Positions 1-8,241 of a DNA stretch of 29,056 bases are shown piece after piece. The position numbers and the translations under genes were made by a program. Origin of the DNA: a virus. A model generated the notes under the pieces. It was not told where the DNA came from. It ran no database searches and saw only the letters and a list, made by a program, of their open reading frames with translations. The stretch spans positions 1-29,056 of the IMG/VR virus record IMGVR_UViG_3300044997_000835; one strand, given 5' to 3'. The stretch's first letter is position 1, and every line of letters begins with the position of its first letter.

Positions 1-493
1 CAGCCCGCATACTTAAAAAAGGCTCTGTATAAGTATTTAGAGCAACAATATTTTTAAACATATCGTGCGTCATACCCAGTATATCATCTAAATCTTTTTG
101 TGTTTCCCTAACGTCACCTTGGCTTTCATCAATTACTTCTTGTTCTTCACCATTTATATAAAACTTTAAAACATTGGGCTTACGTCCACGTTCTATTTTA
201 TAGAAGGTGTCGTTCTTTTCAAAATTCAGTGTGACCAACATATTTTTATTATTGGTCTTGTTTACGAGATTATCCTTTTTAATGTTGGTTAGTGCTTGTC
301 CAAAAAGAGCGTAACTTAGTGCATTGATGATAGTAGTTTTACCTGTACCATTACGACTGCCATTGTCATCCCCACCTTGATCTAGGTTCTCACCCAAGAC
401 CAATGTTAGTTGTTCCCTACAGAAATCTACTGCTTGAGTATTATTACCAACACTCATAAAATTTCTAACTGTTAAGTTTTTAATTTTAATCAT
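1..493 (-). CDS. gp46: gp46-like recombination endonuclease subunit (SbcC/Rad50-type ATPase), N-terminal part
   Basis: Translating the minus strand from the ATG at 493 gives an open frame that runs off the window edge (about 164 residues seen). It begins MIKIKNLTVRNFMSVGN, the usual first strand of an SMC/Rad50/SbcC ATPase. It has a Walker A motif ending NGTGKTT (about residues 48-54), preceded by a Gly/Asp-rich loop. Further on, NIVALNTYTEPF lies where this family has its Q-loop. In T4, gp46 pairs with gp47 to process DNA ends for recombination-dependent replication and host DNA breakdown. The start overlaps the gp47 stop in an ATGA, so translation is probably coupled; no strong Shine-Dalgarno is seen. 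The coiled coil and Walker B lie outside the window. Identity rests on the motif plus the gp47 neighbour. Confidence 0.93.
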   Translation of the reverse strand, partial: MIKIKNLTVRNFMSVGNNTQAVDFCREQLTLVLGENLDQGGDDNGSRNGTGKTTIINALSYALFGQALTNIKKDNLVNKTNNKNMLVTLNFEKNDTFYKIERGRKPNVLKFYINGEEQEVIDESQGDVRETQKDLDDILGMTHDMFKNIVALNTYTEPFLSMRA

Positions 494-1500
494 ATATTTT
501 TATAGATATCCATAAGTAGTTTAATATTATACGTATCACTTTCCAAGTTTGTTAATTGATTTATAACAATTTGATCTAAACTTTCAAATGCTGTAATTTC
601 TAAATCAGTATTAAGTTCAATATCGCGTTTTTCAGGAATTAGAGTAAGTTCGCGTATTGGATAGTTTGCAATAAATTCTTCTTTTATGGCACTCCCCTCC
701 TCATAACTGATAGGAATGTCTAATGTTACACGAAGATGTTGTTTAGATTTTATTAGTGTATCCTTTTCATCAATCAACCTACTCAATGTAATAGTTCTAA
801 AAGTAGGTTGATTAGGCCAAGTATAATATTTAGGTTGTCCACCCCATTCTAGTATCATCATACCTCGGTCATCATCCCAAGAATCTGCATAGTTATGTGG
901 AAAAGCATTACCAATATAGTGCATGTTCTGTTTATTTTGACGTTTGTGAAAATGTCCACTTAGACCAATTTCATATTTTTTAAACTGACTCAGTTGTATT
1001 TCACCATGATCAGGCATCTGTACCATAGCATTCATAAAGAAATTAGGTAATTCAAAATGTCCAAAAATATACCTAGCATCTTTCTTACCTATAGTTTTCC
1101 ATTCATCGCCTACAAGCCAAGGACACATAGTGACTTCACTCTTTGTTATAGGTTTATATACAACGGTGATTCCTGGGATATATTTGCCAAATTCCACACT
1201 ATGAATATCTCGCTTATCTTTATAGTAGAGATCATGGTTGCCAGGAAAGAAAAAAAATTGATCAAATGCTTTACCTAGCTTTTCCAAACTGCGTAAACTA
1301 TAATCCATAGTAACAATATTAAGACTATTGCGATTATGATGCCAATCACCCAAAAAGAATCCAGTATCACAATTATTCTTTTTTGCGATTTTAATAAACC
1401 AGTTTACAAAATCTTCACAATCTTGATTATGTATTTGACTATTAGATTTTAAGCCAAAATGTATGTCTGTAAAAAATGCTGCCTTTTTAAATAAACTCAT
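490..1500 (-). CDS. gp47: gp47-like recombination endonuclease subunit (Mre11/SbcD-type metallophosphoesterase)
   Basis: The 336-residue protein has the calcineurin-like phosphoesterase motifs in order: TDIHFG (D12, H14), LGDWHH (D52), PGNHD (N88-H89-D90), GHFELP (H148) and SGHFHKRQ (H183, H185). These residues bind the two catalytic metals in Mre11/SbcD. The length matches T4 gp47 (339 aa). With gp46 it should form the nuclease/ATPase complex that resects DNA ends in phage recombination and replication. It lies between gp55 and gp46 in a minus-strand operon with 4-base ATGA overlaps at both ends. A good Shine-Dalgarno (GAGGA) sits just upstream of the start, inside the end of gp55. All key residues are present and nothing looks degraded. 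Confidence 0.97.
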   Translation of the reverse strand: MSLFKKAAFFTDIHFGLKSNSQIHNQDCEDFVNWFIKIAKKNNCDTGFFLGDWHHNRNSLNIVTMDYSLRSLEKLGKAFDQFFFFPGNHDLYYKDKRDIHSVEFGKYIPGITVVYKPITKSEVTMCPWLVGDEWKTIGKKDARYIFGHFELPNFFMNAMVQMPDHGEIQLSQFKKYEIGLSGHFHKRQNKQNMHYIGNAFPHNYADSWDDDRGMMILEWGGQPKYYTWPNQPTFRTITLSRLIDEKDTLIKSKQHLRVTLDIPISYEEGSAIKEEFIANYPIRELTLIPEKRDIELNTDLEITAFESLDQIVINQLTNLESDTYNIKLLMDIYKNI

Positions 1501-2318
1501 TCCTCGTCTCTTTCATATCTTTTCAAGCTAGCTGTATATTCAGCATTACTGATTCGTGTATAACTTGGATTCATGTCATTCATTTCGAGAATATCATCTC
1601 TAATATTTTGATTACGTTTTTCAATATTGATTATTCGAACAAAACTATTAGTCACAGCAGCAGTAAAATAAGCAAAAGGATTATTCGATTTGGCTTCATT
1701 AAATTGTAGTCCTACCTGTGTGAGTTGTAATATGGCCTGAGCCTTCATTTCATCATTATAGGTATAGCCACGAACATTGCCACGAGTAGCATAACGTTCA
1801 CATAATTTCATGTACATACGAGCTAAGTTATTAGTTATTTGTCCATGATCTTTACTGAACTTACCATTTTTTATACCACCCTTCCAATGACTTTTGCCTA
1901 CACAGATAAGTTCATCATTTTCATCAAACTTCCAGTGTTGAAAAGGTGGAAAGTTTACACGATCATGATTATCTGCCTCAGTTTTTTGACTTTTCTTACG
2001 TGTTTTGTTTACTGGAATATGTTCATAAGTCATAATTCTAAAGATTAAATCAGTTTTAGCTATTTTTTTATAATCAAATTCGCATTCAGCTAATTTTATT
2101 TTTTCACCTGCTTCTTTACGCTGGACCAACAGTTCATCCCCCATTCTTTTAGCACGATTACGCTTGGCTTCAGCTACAATTCTAATATTAATTTTATCTT
2201 TACTTGGCAAAATAATATCATATTGATGATATTCTGGACGGCTATAGCTACAATAAGTGTTCTTGCTTTTATGTATTTCTTCTAATAAATCTTTATTATT
2301 AAGATAATTTACAGTCAT
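1497..2318 (-). CDS. gp55: gp55-like late-transcription sigma factor
   Basis: The 273-residue protein is recognised by its C-terminal third (about residues 160-240). This is helical and contains MKAQAILQLTQVGLQFNE and NPFAYFTAAVTNSF (from about residue 213), matching the sigma region 2-like core of T4-type gp55. In T4, gp55 is a minimal sigma that directs host RNA polymerase to TATAAATA late promoters. The protein is clearly longer than T4 gp55 (185 aa). About 90-100 extra N-terminal residues starting MTVNYLNNKDLLEEIHKSKN also occur, as I recall, in marine T4-like phages. The start is supported by AAAGGA (plus strand 2328-2333) 9 bases upstream. It is the first gene of the gp55-gp47-gp46 operon, behind a near-consensus sigma-70 promoter. 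The extreme C-terminus (SLKRYERDEE) does not obviously match the clamp-binding tail of T4 gp55. Confidence 0.85.
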   Translation of the reverse strand: MTVNYLNNKDLLEEIHKSKNTYCSYSRPEYHQYDIILPSKDKINIRIVAEAKRNRAKRMGDELLVQRKEAGEKIKLAECEFDYKKIAKTDLIFRIMTYEHIPVNKTRKKSQKTEADNHDRVNFPPFQHWKFDENDELICVGKSHWKGGIKNGKFSKDHGQITNNLARMYMKLCERYATRGNVRGYTYNDEMKAQAILQLTQVGLQFNEAKSNNPFAYFTAAVTNSFVRIINIEKRNQNIRDDILEMNDMNPSYTRISNAEYTASLKRYERDEE

Positions 2319-2338
2319 GTATACTTGTCCTTTATACT

Positions 2339-2367
2339 ATTATAAACTACGTAGATTAAAAAGTCAA
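2339..2367 (-). promoter_or_regulatory. host sigma-70-type promoter for the gp55-gp47-gp46 operon
   Basis: Read on the minus strand, TTGACT (2362-2367) is followed after exactly 17 bases by TATAAT (2339-2344). That is one mismatch from the full bacterial consensus at ideal spacing. Transcription should start near 2332, just at the gp55 ribosome binding site (2328-2333), giving a very short leader before the ATG at 2318. A promoter readable by unmodified host polymerase fits early or middle expression of a sigma factor and recombination proteins. It is inferred from sequence only. Confidence 0.75.
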
Positions 2368-2376
2368 ATAAATATT
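2367..2376 (+). promoter_or_regulatory. T4-like late promoter (AATAAATATT) before the baseplate operon
   Basis: AATAAATA (2367-2374, extended by TT) differs from the T4 late promoter TATAAATA by one base and lies 19 bases before the ATG at 2394. The same 10-mer recurs at 8242 and 27438 at nearly the same distance from a start codon. In T4 the box ends about 6 bases before +1, which puts the transcript start near 2380, right at the Shine-Dalgarno. It shares base 2367 with the leftward -35 hexamer. Confidence 0.75.
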
Positions 2377-2380
2377 TGCC

Positions 2381-2386
2381 GAGGAG
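2381..2386 (+). promoter_or_regulatory. ribosome binding site fixing the start at 2394
   Basis: GAGGAG is seven bases before the ATG at 2394. An in-frame TTG at 2376 would extend the protein by six residues. However, that codon lies upstream of this Shine-Dalgarno and before the predicted late transcript start, so the ATG is preferred. Confidence 0.8.
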
Positions 2387-2393
2387 ACCTAAA

Positions 2394-3269
2394 ATGGTAA
2401 CAAGTTTAATTGGGACGGTGCAAAATCTACTCCCGGAGATTCTGTCATCAAACCCAGGTTTTAATTTAAGCGATAAGAGAAGTCAAAACATAAAGAAAGA
2501 AATGCAGTCTAATCAAGACGCTCAGCCCGTTACACCTAGCTTTGATACGGGTAGTGCAGCTGATTGGCGTGTAAGATTGAGTCTTCCATCAAGTTCTATG
2601 TGGAAAAGTAGTTTATTTACTCCATTAAAAGAAGCCGGCGGACTAATTTTTCCATACACCCCAACAATAACAATTAGCCACCAAGCTAATTATCAAGAGC
2701 AGCCAATTACACATCAAAACTATCAATTTGTTGCTTATCAATATAGTAGAGTAAGTGAAATACAAATTGTGGGGGATTTTATTGTAGAAAATGCACTACA
2801 AGCTCAATATTGGATATCTACAATACATTATTTAAGAAGTGTAACTAAAATGTATACTGGAGAAGATCAAGAAGCAGCTGGAAATCCGCCACCTATAGTT
2901 TTATTCAATGCTTATGGTGATTATGTTTTTAAAAATATCCCAGTAGTAGTAAAAAGTTTTAATCTAACATTACCAAAAGAAGTAGACTATATTACCACTA
3001 ATATGCAATCTTTACCAAAGCCAAAAACTGTCGCAGGCAGCATGGCTTCCCAATTATTAGGTCAACCTAGTACACCAGGCTCAACAAAAATACAAAGTTT
3101 TTCAGGCAGTGTACAACCTGAAAGTAAAAGCGGTCCAGATGATAGTCATGTACCAACTCAAAGTGCTATTTCAGTTACACTACTGCCAGTATATAGTAGA
3201 ACTAGGGTTAGGCAATTTAGTCTCGCTAAGTTTGTAGAAGGAAAATATGTAAAGGACGGTTATTTATAA
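2394..3269 (+). CDS. baseplate tail-tube cap/initiator protein (gp48/gp54-like)
   Basis: This is a 291-residue protein using the ATG that follows GAGGAG. The middle (about residues 60-205) carries WRVRLSLP, then IFPYTPTITISHQANY, AYQYSRVSEIQIVGDF and YWISTIHYLRSVTKMY. This pattern is familiar from gp48/gp54-type proteins of marine T4-like phages, which close the baseplate hub and seed the tail tube. T4 gp48 and gp54 are 364 and 320 aa, so the length fits. The ends are low-complexity (Ser/Pro/Gln-rich) and may be flexible. It heads the rightward baseplate operon and overlaps gp53 by one base (TAATG). The assignment is by recalled family pattern and synteny with gp53 and gp5. Whether it corresponds to gp48 or gp54 cannot be decided here. 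Confidence 0.68.
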   Translation: MVTSLIGTVQNLLPEILSSNPGFNLSDKRSQNIKKEMQSNQDAQPVTPSFDTGSAADWRVRLSLPSSSMWKSSLFTPLKEAGGLIFPYTPTITISHQANYQEQPITHQNYQFVAYQYSRVSEIQIVGDFIVENALQAQYWISTIHYLRSVTKMYTGEDQEAAGNPPPIVLFNAYGDYVFKNIPVVVKSFNLTLPKEVDYITTNMQSLPKPKTVAGSMASQLLGQPSTPGSTKIQSFSGSVQPESKSGPDDSHVPTQSAISVTLLPVYSRTRVRQFSLAKFVEGKYVKDGYL

Positions 3270-3571
3270 TGCCTGCTCGTTATTCAAGTTCTAGCCCATG
3301 GTTTAATACTCCTATAATAAGAAATCAACTTAGTATACTGAGTATAAGACCAGTAAGTGCCGAAATGGACGATTATCTTTACACAATAGAAAGTCAATAT
3401 GCACTTCGGCCAGATTTATTAGCCTATGATCTTTATGGTGATCATGGTTTATGGTGGGTATTTACTCAAAGAAATTTAGATGTGTTACAAGATCCAATAT
3501 TTGATTTTGTTGCAGGAATACAAATCTTTATACCCAAACCTCATCAGTTAAGTCAAGTTTTAGGAACATAA
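3269..3571 (+). CDS. gp53: gp53-like baseplate wedge protein
   Basis: This 100-residue protein contains AYDLYGDHGLWWVFTQRN (about residues 52-69) followed by VLQDPIFDFVAGIQIFIPK (72-90). This is the LysM-like core of the gp53 family, in which an aromatic WW segment precedes a D-P-x-D-F turn and a final strand. T4 gp53 is 196 aa, so this is a compact form keeping mainly the conserved domain, as in other marine T4-like phages. In T4, gp53 holds neighbouring wedges together around the hub. Its start overlaps the previous stop (TAATG), with AAGGA about a dozen bases upstream. It is complete, with no sign of damage. Confidence 0.9.
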   Translation: MPARYSSSSPWFNTPIIRNQLSILSIRPVSAEMDDYLYTIESQYALRPDLLAYDLYGDHGLWWVFTQRNLDVLQDPIFDFVAGIQIFIPKPHQLSQVLGT

Positions 3572-3572
3572 T

Positions 3573-6134
3573 ATGCCCCTAGGAATAAAAGAAATACTTA
3601 AAACTGCGGTAAAGACTGCAATTGCTGGAAGTGCTGTTGGAGCTGTTACTCTAGCATTAAAAGAGGCTGGTTCTGGAAAAGTATTAAATGGTGCAAGTTT
3701 AGTAGGTGGAATTAACGGAGATTTATTAGATTCAGCACTTAATAAACTAGGAAGCAATTTAAACGGAAGACTTAATAATATTACAGGGATACCTGGAATT
3801 CCTAATACTTCCCGTAATCCTTCTAACCCTAATAGTGTTAATAGTTTAGATGGACCTTTTAATGAAGTTAGTGATTTACGTTTTAATAACAATGCAGGTA
3901 ATTCCCAAAGTAAAGCACAATTTTCTAAGACTCTCCCCTTGCAAAATGTTCTACATGATTATGCAAGTTACAATTATATTTGGACACTAAGTGCTCTGAG
4001 TAGAGGTCATTTGAATTTTCCAGATGATAGTTATAGAAAAGGTATACTTGGGCCCATAATTTTAAAATCTGCTAGTGGGCAACCTAATAACAGAGTAGCT
4101 CTAAGTCCCTATGAAAGTCAAGCCAATCCTAGTGGAAAGTATGATTATTTTATTGATAATATTAGAATAAAAGGTGTAATTGGTTTAGATAAAAATACAG
4201 GTAATACAAACAGTACAGGCATCAATTTTACCGTAATTGAACCTTATAGTATAGGATTATTTTTTCAAACTTTACAAGTAGTTGCTAGTAAAGTAGATTA
4301 TAAAAACTGGGTTGAAATGCCTGTTCTCTTACGTGTAGAATTTTTTGGACATCACGACTATTTAAACCAAAATATAAAAAGTGTGAGTACAAAATATTTT
4401 CCATTAAAAATTGCTCAAATATCTATGAAAGTCACAGACAAAGGTAGCGTATATGACTGTACGGCTATTCCTTGGAATGAAAGAGCGTATAGTAGATCAA
4501 CCAGTACAATAAAAAGTGATATAAAATGTAGTGGCCGTACAGTTCAAGAAATGTTACAAAAAAACACTAAAGAAACAATAAGTTTTCAAAGTGTAATAAA
4601 TGATCAATTAGCATCAGCAGCCTTAGCAGCATCTCAAGGTAAAAATGAAGCAATAATTGCTGATAAAGTATTAATTTTATTTCCAATGCAGGTCGCTACT
4701 GGTGGTTCTAGTGGATCTACAAATAGTGATGTAAGTAATCCACAAGGTGCTACAACTATGAGTAATCAAGGTGGAGGTTCTAATAACAAAGTTGTAGAAC
4801 AAAAATTAGGAGTAGAATTAGAAGGTATAAATTATGTTCAAAATAGTGGAGTAAATATACTAGGCACAGCAGAGATGGGGTTTATTGATCAGAAAAAAGC
4901 AGAAGAAAGTTTTAGCAAAGATAATGCTGTTTGGGATCCTGGAAAAAAAGTGTATGTTAGAGGTGATTTAACCATAACAGAAAAATCTGGTATTGCTGCT
5001 TTTAAACAAGGTCAAAGTATACCTAATGTTATAAATCAAATTTTACTAAGTAGTGATTATGGTCGTCAAGCATTAGATCCTAAAAACTTTGATTCAAATG
5101 GATTTGTACATTGGTGGAGAATAGACAGCCAAATGTACATGTTAGACGGTGAATCAAATATGAAGCAAACTGGCAAATATCCTATGCTAACAGTGTTTAG
5201 AGTAATTCCACATATGGTTCATCACAGTAGATTTTTACAATCAGACCAAACTGCTAAATCAAAAGCAATAAAACAATCTGCAATAAAAGAATATAACTAC
5301 ATTTACACTGGTAAAAATATAGATGTATTAGATTTTCAAATTAATTTCAATGCTAGTTTCTATACAGCTTTGGCAGCAGATAATGGTAAATTCAATAAAG
5401 ATATGCAAAATAGGAGTCAACAAGCCGCCGATGCTACCAAAAGTAAGCCTGTAATTGAAAAAGGTGTGTTAAGTTCAAAACGCATAGATGCAAATGGTAA
5501 AGAATATGATGCAAGCGCAGGATATGCAGCCGGCACGTATGGCAATTTTAGAGTAGGTGATCCTATGGATAAAATTGTTCAAATTAGGAATGCAGAGATT
5601 GATGTAGGATCAAATCAAGGTGGTACAACAGGAGAAGATCCTGGGAGATTAGCAGCAAGACAATTTCATAAAGCAATTAATACAATTGCAGACATGGTAC
5701 AATTACAAATGAAAATACTTGGAGATCCATTTTACATGGGTGATAGTGGAATGGGTAATTACAGTGCAGGTGATAGTAATATTCGAGGTTTAAATAGTGA
5801 TGAGGCCATAAATTATCAAGAAGGTGAAGTATATATTACAGTGAATTTTAGAAATCCTATTGATATTAACTACAAAACAGGACTTTATGACTTTCCTTCA
5901 GGAAAAGTGCCTACATTTAGCGGTCTTTATCGTGTAGGTACTGTAGAAAGCACCTTTACTAATGGTGTTTTTAGTCAAACTTTAGATTTATTACGTATGC
6001 CAAATCAAACTCCAGAAGGTGGTCCAGATGGAATTCCAGATACTGCGTTAACTGATCAAATTAATAACTTTGAGCCTGGATTACCTTATGAAGGAATATT
6101 GTATGACGATGCAGATGCAGGGGAGTGGAATTAA
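3573..6134 (+). CDS. large baseplate hub-like structural protein (gp27 position)
   Basis: The 853-residue protein directly precedes gp5, the place of a hub subunit. Residues about 1-45 are Ala/Gly-rich and hydrophobic (TAIAGSAVGAVTLALKEAG). Residues about 125-310 contain a beta-rich domain with FTVIEPYSIGLFFQTLQVVA, LLRVEFFGH and YDCTAIPWNERAY. This resembles the first domain of gp27/gpD-type hub proteins. A Ser/Gly/Asn-rich linker follows (about 374-410). A second hub-like part has HWWRIDSQMYMLDGESN, MLTVFRVIPHMVHHSR and NIDVLDFQINFNASFYT. It is about twice the length of T4 gp27 (391 aa). Proteins like this are usually labelled only virion structural protein in marine T4-like phages. The hub role is inferred from context and the faint domain pattern. 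Confidence 0.6.
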   Translation: MPLGIKEILKTAVKTAIAGSAVGAVTLALKEAGSGKVLNGASLVGGINGDLLDSALNKLGSNLNGRLNNITGIPGIPNTSRNPSNPNSVNSLDGPFNEVSDLRFNNNAGNSQSKAQFSKTLPLQNVLHDYASYNYIWTLSALSRGHLNFPDDSYRKGILGPIILKSASGQPNNRVALSPYESQANPSGKYDYFIDNIRIKGVIGLDKNTGNTNSTGINFTVIEPYSIGLFFQTLQVVASKVDYKNWVEMPVLLRVEFFGHHDYLNQNIKSVSTKYFPLKIAQISMKVTDKGSVYDCTAIPWNERAYSRSTSTIKSDIKCSGRTVQEMLQKNTKETISFQSVINDQLASAALAASQGKNEAIIADKVLILFPMQVATGGSSGSTNSDVSNPQGATTMSNQGGGSNNKVVEQKLGVELEGINYVQNSGVNILGTAEMGFIDQKKAEESFSKDNAVWDPGKKVYVRGDLTITEKSGIAAFKQGQSIPNVINQILLSSDYGRQALDPKNFDSNGFVHWWRIDSQMYMLDGESNMKQTGKYPMLTVFRVIPHMVHHSRFLQSDQTAKSKAIKQSAIKEYNYIYTGKNIDVLDFQINFNASFYTALAADNGKFNKDMQNRSQQAADATKSKPVIEKGVLSSKRIDANGKEYDASAGYAAGTYGNFRVGDPMDKIVQIRNAEIDVGSNQGGTTGEDPGRLAARQFHKAINTIADMVQLQMKILGDPFYMGDSGMGNYSAGDSNIRGLNSDEAINYQEGEVYITVNFRNPIDINYKTGLYDFPSGKVPTFSGLYRVGTVESTFTNGVFSQTLDLLRMPNQTPEGGPDGIPDTALTDQINNFEPGLPYEGILYDDADAGEWN

Positions 6135-7772
6135 ATGGCTGAAGACGCAAGAGACCCGATTGAACAAGATAGCAAGGATCCTGGCCCGTTTTTGGCAAAG
6201 GTTATAAGCCATCTTGACCCTAAATTTATGGGTAGTCTAGAAGTACAATTATTAAGACCAGTTGGTAATGCTCCTAAGGCTGAAGGACAATTACGCATAG
6301 TAAAATATGCCAGTCCATTTTGGGGTCAAACAGGTTTTGAATTTAATAACGAAGAAAATACTTATGATGGAACACAAAAAAGTTATGGCTTTTGGATGAT
6401 ACCACCAGATGTAGGCAGCACTGTGATTGTGATATTCATTGAAGGTGATCCTAAACAAGGCTATTGGATAGCATGTACTCAAGATCTTGAAATGAACTTT
6501 ATGACTCCTGGTTATGCTACTACGAGCTTTCATGTTGATGGTGACGAAGAACGTGTACCTGTCGCTGAGTATAATAAAAAAGTAGAACAACCTTTACCTA
6601 AAGATACGACTAAGGTTAAAAAACCTAAGCACAAATATTTTGTGGACATACTTAAAGAGCAAGGTCTTACACTAGATGATATAAGAGGTGTAACTACAAG
6701 TAGTGCTCGTAGAGAAGTCCCCAGTATGGTATTTGGTGTGAGTACTCCTGGACCTATTGATAAAGATGGACCAACAGGCAAAGTAGGTAAGGCAGAACAT
6801 GAAATTACTGGTGCTCCTATAAGCAGATTAGGTGGTTCAAGTTTTGTTATGGATGATGGTGATGACAAATTTGAAAGGAAAAAGAAGGCAAGTGAAGGTC
6901 CACCAGATTATGCAACTGTAGAGGATGGTGAGAAAGGTAATAATAAATTACCCCACAATGAACTAATACGCATACGCACAAGAACTGGACATCAAATCCT
7001 ATTACATAATAGCGAAGATTTGATTTACATAGGTAATGCTCGTGGTACAGCATGGATAGAACTGACTAGTGATGGCAAGATGGATATATTCTGCGAAGAC
7101 AGCATAAGTGTACATACCAAAAATGATTTTAATCTATATGCTGATCGAGATATCAATATGGAAGCAGGACGTAACTTTAATATAAAAGTTAAAGAAGAAA
7201 TGCATACTCATGTATTGAAAGATCATATTTTAATAGTAGATGAAAATCAAAAGATACACATTAAAATGAAACGTGATGAAACTATAGAACAAGAATACTT
7301 TCAAAAAGTAGTTGGAAAAGTAGACATTTTTCATAGCAACATCTTTAGACATTATGCTGCTGACTATTATGATGTTAATGTTGGTGGACATATTTATATG
7401 ACCAGTGGCGGCAGCAATGAAACATTAGCAGGCGGTAATATAATAGAAACTGCGCCCAACATACATATGAATGGCCCAGGTGCAGCACAAGCTAGTGTAG
7501 CAGATGAGGCAGAATTACCTAAAATACTAAAAGTTCATAGTGTGCCAGATCAAGAAGGAGCAGAATTATTCCAAACTATAGTGCGTCGTGTCCCTATTAA
7601 GGAGCCTTGGCAGCATCATGAAAATTTGGATCCTCTAGAATTTAAACCTGATAAAATTGATAGAGATCTTGAAGGTAGATATGAGGATGTAAGTAATTTC
7701 TTATTTAAACCTGAATATTTTAAAAAGTATACTACAAAATTGGATACTTTTGCAAAGAACAAACGTGATTAA
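6135..7772 (+). CDS. gp5: gp5-like baseplate hub/central spike protein lacking a lysozyme domain
   Basis: The 545-residue protein has an N-terminal OB-fold region (about residues 15-130) with GPFLAKVISHLDPKFMGSLE, YGFWMIPPDVGSTVIVIFIE and GYWIACTQD, as in gp5/VgrG hubs. After a linker comes RLGGSSFVMDDGDDKF (about 232-247). Then comes a repetitive beta-prism segment including IRIRTRTGHQILLHNSED and AWIELTSDGKMDIF (about 275-440), the gp5/VgrG needle stem. T4 gp5 carries a lysozyme between these parts. Here that stretch is short, charged and without lysozyme motifs, so wall digestion must come from elsewhere. The ATG directly follows the preceding stop, with GGGAG upstream. The gene lies between the hub-like gene and gp25, consistent with the spike at the centre of the baseplate. 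Confidence 0.88.
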   Translation: MAEDARDPIEQDSKDPGPFLAKVISHLDPKFMGSLEVQLLRPVGNAPKAEGQLRIVKYASPFWGQTGFEFNNEENTYDGTQKSYGFWMIPPDVGSTVIVIFIEGDPKQGYWIACTQDLEMNFMTPGYATTSFHVDGDEERVPVAEYNKKVEQPLPKDTTKVKKPKHKYFVDILKEQGLTLDDIRGVTTSSARREVPSMVFGVSTPGPIDKDGPTGKVGKAEHEITGAPISRLGGSSFVMDDGDDKFERKKKASEGPPDYATVEDGEKGNNKLPHNELIRIRTRTGHQILLHNSEDLIYIGNARGTAWIELTSDGKMDIFCEDSISVHTKNDFNLYADRDINMEAGRNFNIKVKEEMHTHVLKDHILIVDENQKIHIKMKRDETIEQEYFQKVVGKVDIFHSNIFRHYAADYYDVNVGGHIYMTSGGSNETLAGGNIIETAPNIHMNGPGAAQASVADEAELPKILKVHSVPDQEGAELFQTIVRRVPIKEPWQHHENLDPLEFKPDKIDRDLEGRYEDVSNFLFKPEYFKKYTTKLDTFAKNKRD

Positions 7773-7780
7773 ATATAAAT

Positions 7781-8221
7781 ATGCCTATTCAAAGACTTTA
7801 TGAAAAATTAGTTGTAAAAGGCAATTCAATTAAAGATTTGCCACCTTTACCTAGAACTTATAGAGGATTTAGTACTATTAGTCAAGATAGTGAAAATTTT
7901 AGTCTATATGATTTAAGCTTAATTAAACAGGATTTAATAAATCATTTCCATATAAGACAAGGTGAAAAGTTAAGTGATCCTTCATTTGGTACTATAATTT
8001 GGGAAATTATTTTTGAGCCGCTTACAAATGAAATGATAGATTTAATCACTAAAGATGTGGAAAAAATTATTAATTATGACCCAAGAGTTAGAGCACAAAA
8101 TGTTACTATTACATCATATGAATCTGGACTACAAATTGAATGTACTTTAACTTATTTGCCATATAATGTAAGTGAGGTATTGAAATTTAGATTTGACGAA
8201 AGTGCTGGGCTGATTGGTTAA
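7781..8221 (+). CDS. gp25: gp25-like baseplate wedge protein
   Basis: The 146-residue protein belongs to the GPW/gp25 family. The diagnostic stretch is IRQGEKLSDPSFGTIIWEI (about residues 58-76), then FEPL and DPRVRAQNVTI (100-110), ending in a beta-strand with YLPYNVSEVLKFRFD. T4 gp25 is 132 aa. In contractile tails this protein joins the gp6-gp7 wedge core and starts the sheath. It is eight bases downstream of gp5 and is followed by a 45-base gap holding a late-promoter box before gp6. The start is the only ATG consistent with the family's usual length. A perfect TATAAATA overlaps this ATG, but it is badly placed to drive this gene. Confidence 0.93.
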   Translation: MPIQRLYEKLVVKGNSIKDLPPLPRTYRGFSTISQDSENFSLYDLSLIKQDLINHFHIRQGEKLSDPSFGTIIWEIIFEPLTNEMIDLITKDVEKIINYDPRVRAQNVTITSYESGLQIECTLTYLPYNVSEVLKFRFDESAGLIG

Positions 8222-8241
8222 CTTAGCAGTTAATAATACCT

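Noticed and set aside
2376-2393. Upstream TTG start for the tube-cap gene
   Set aside because: It lies before the Shine-Dalgarno at 2381 and before the predicted late transcript start. The ATG at 2394 has ideal spacing.
3560-3892. Antisense open frame of 110 codons opposite the hub gene start
   Set aside because: Its composition is low-complexity Leu/Pro, it has no recognisable domain, and it fully overlaps a supported gene and operon.
7774-7781. A perfect T4 late-promoter octamer TATAAATA just before gp25
   Set aside because: Its last base is the A of the gp25 ATG, so a transcript from it would start inside gp25. The gap is only eight bases and no ribosome site would remain. It is probably chance in AT-rich sequence, though an internal promoter for gp6 cannot be fully excluded.
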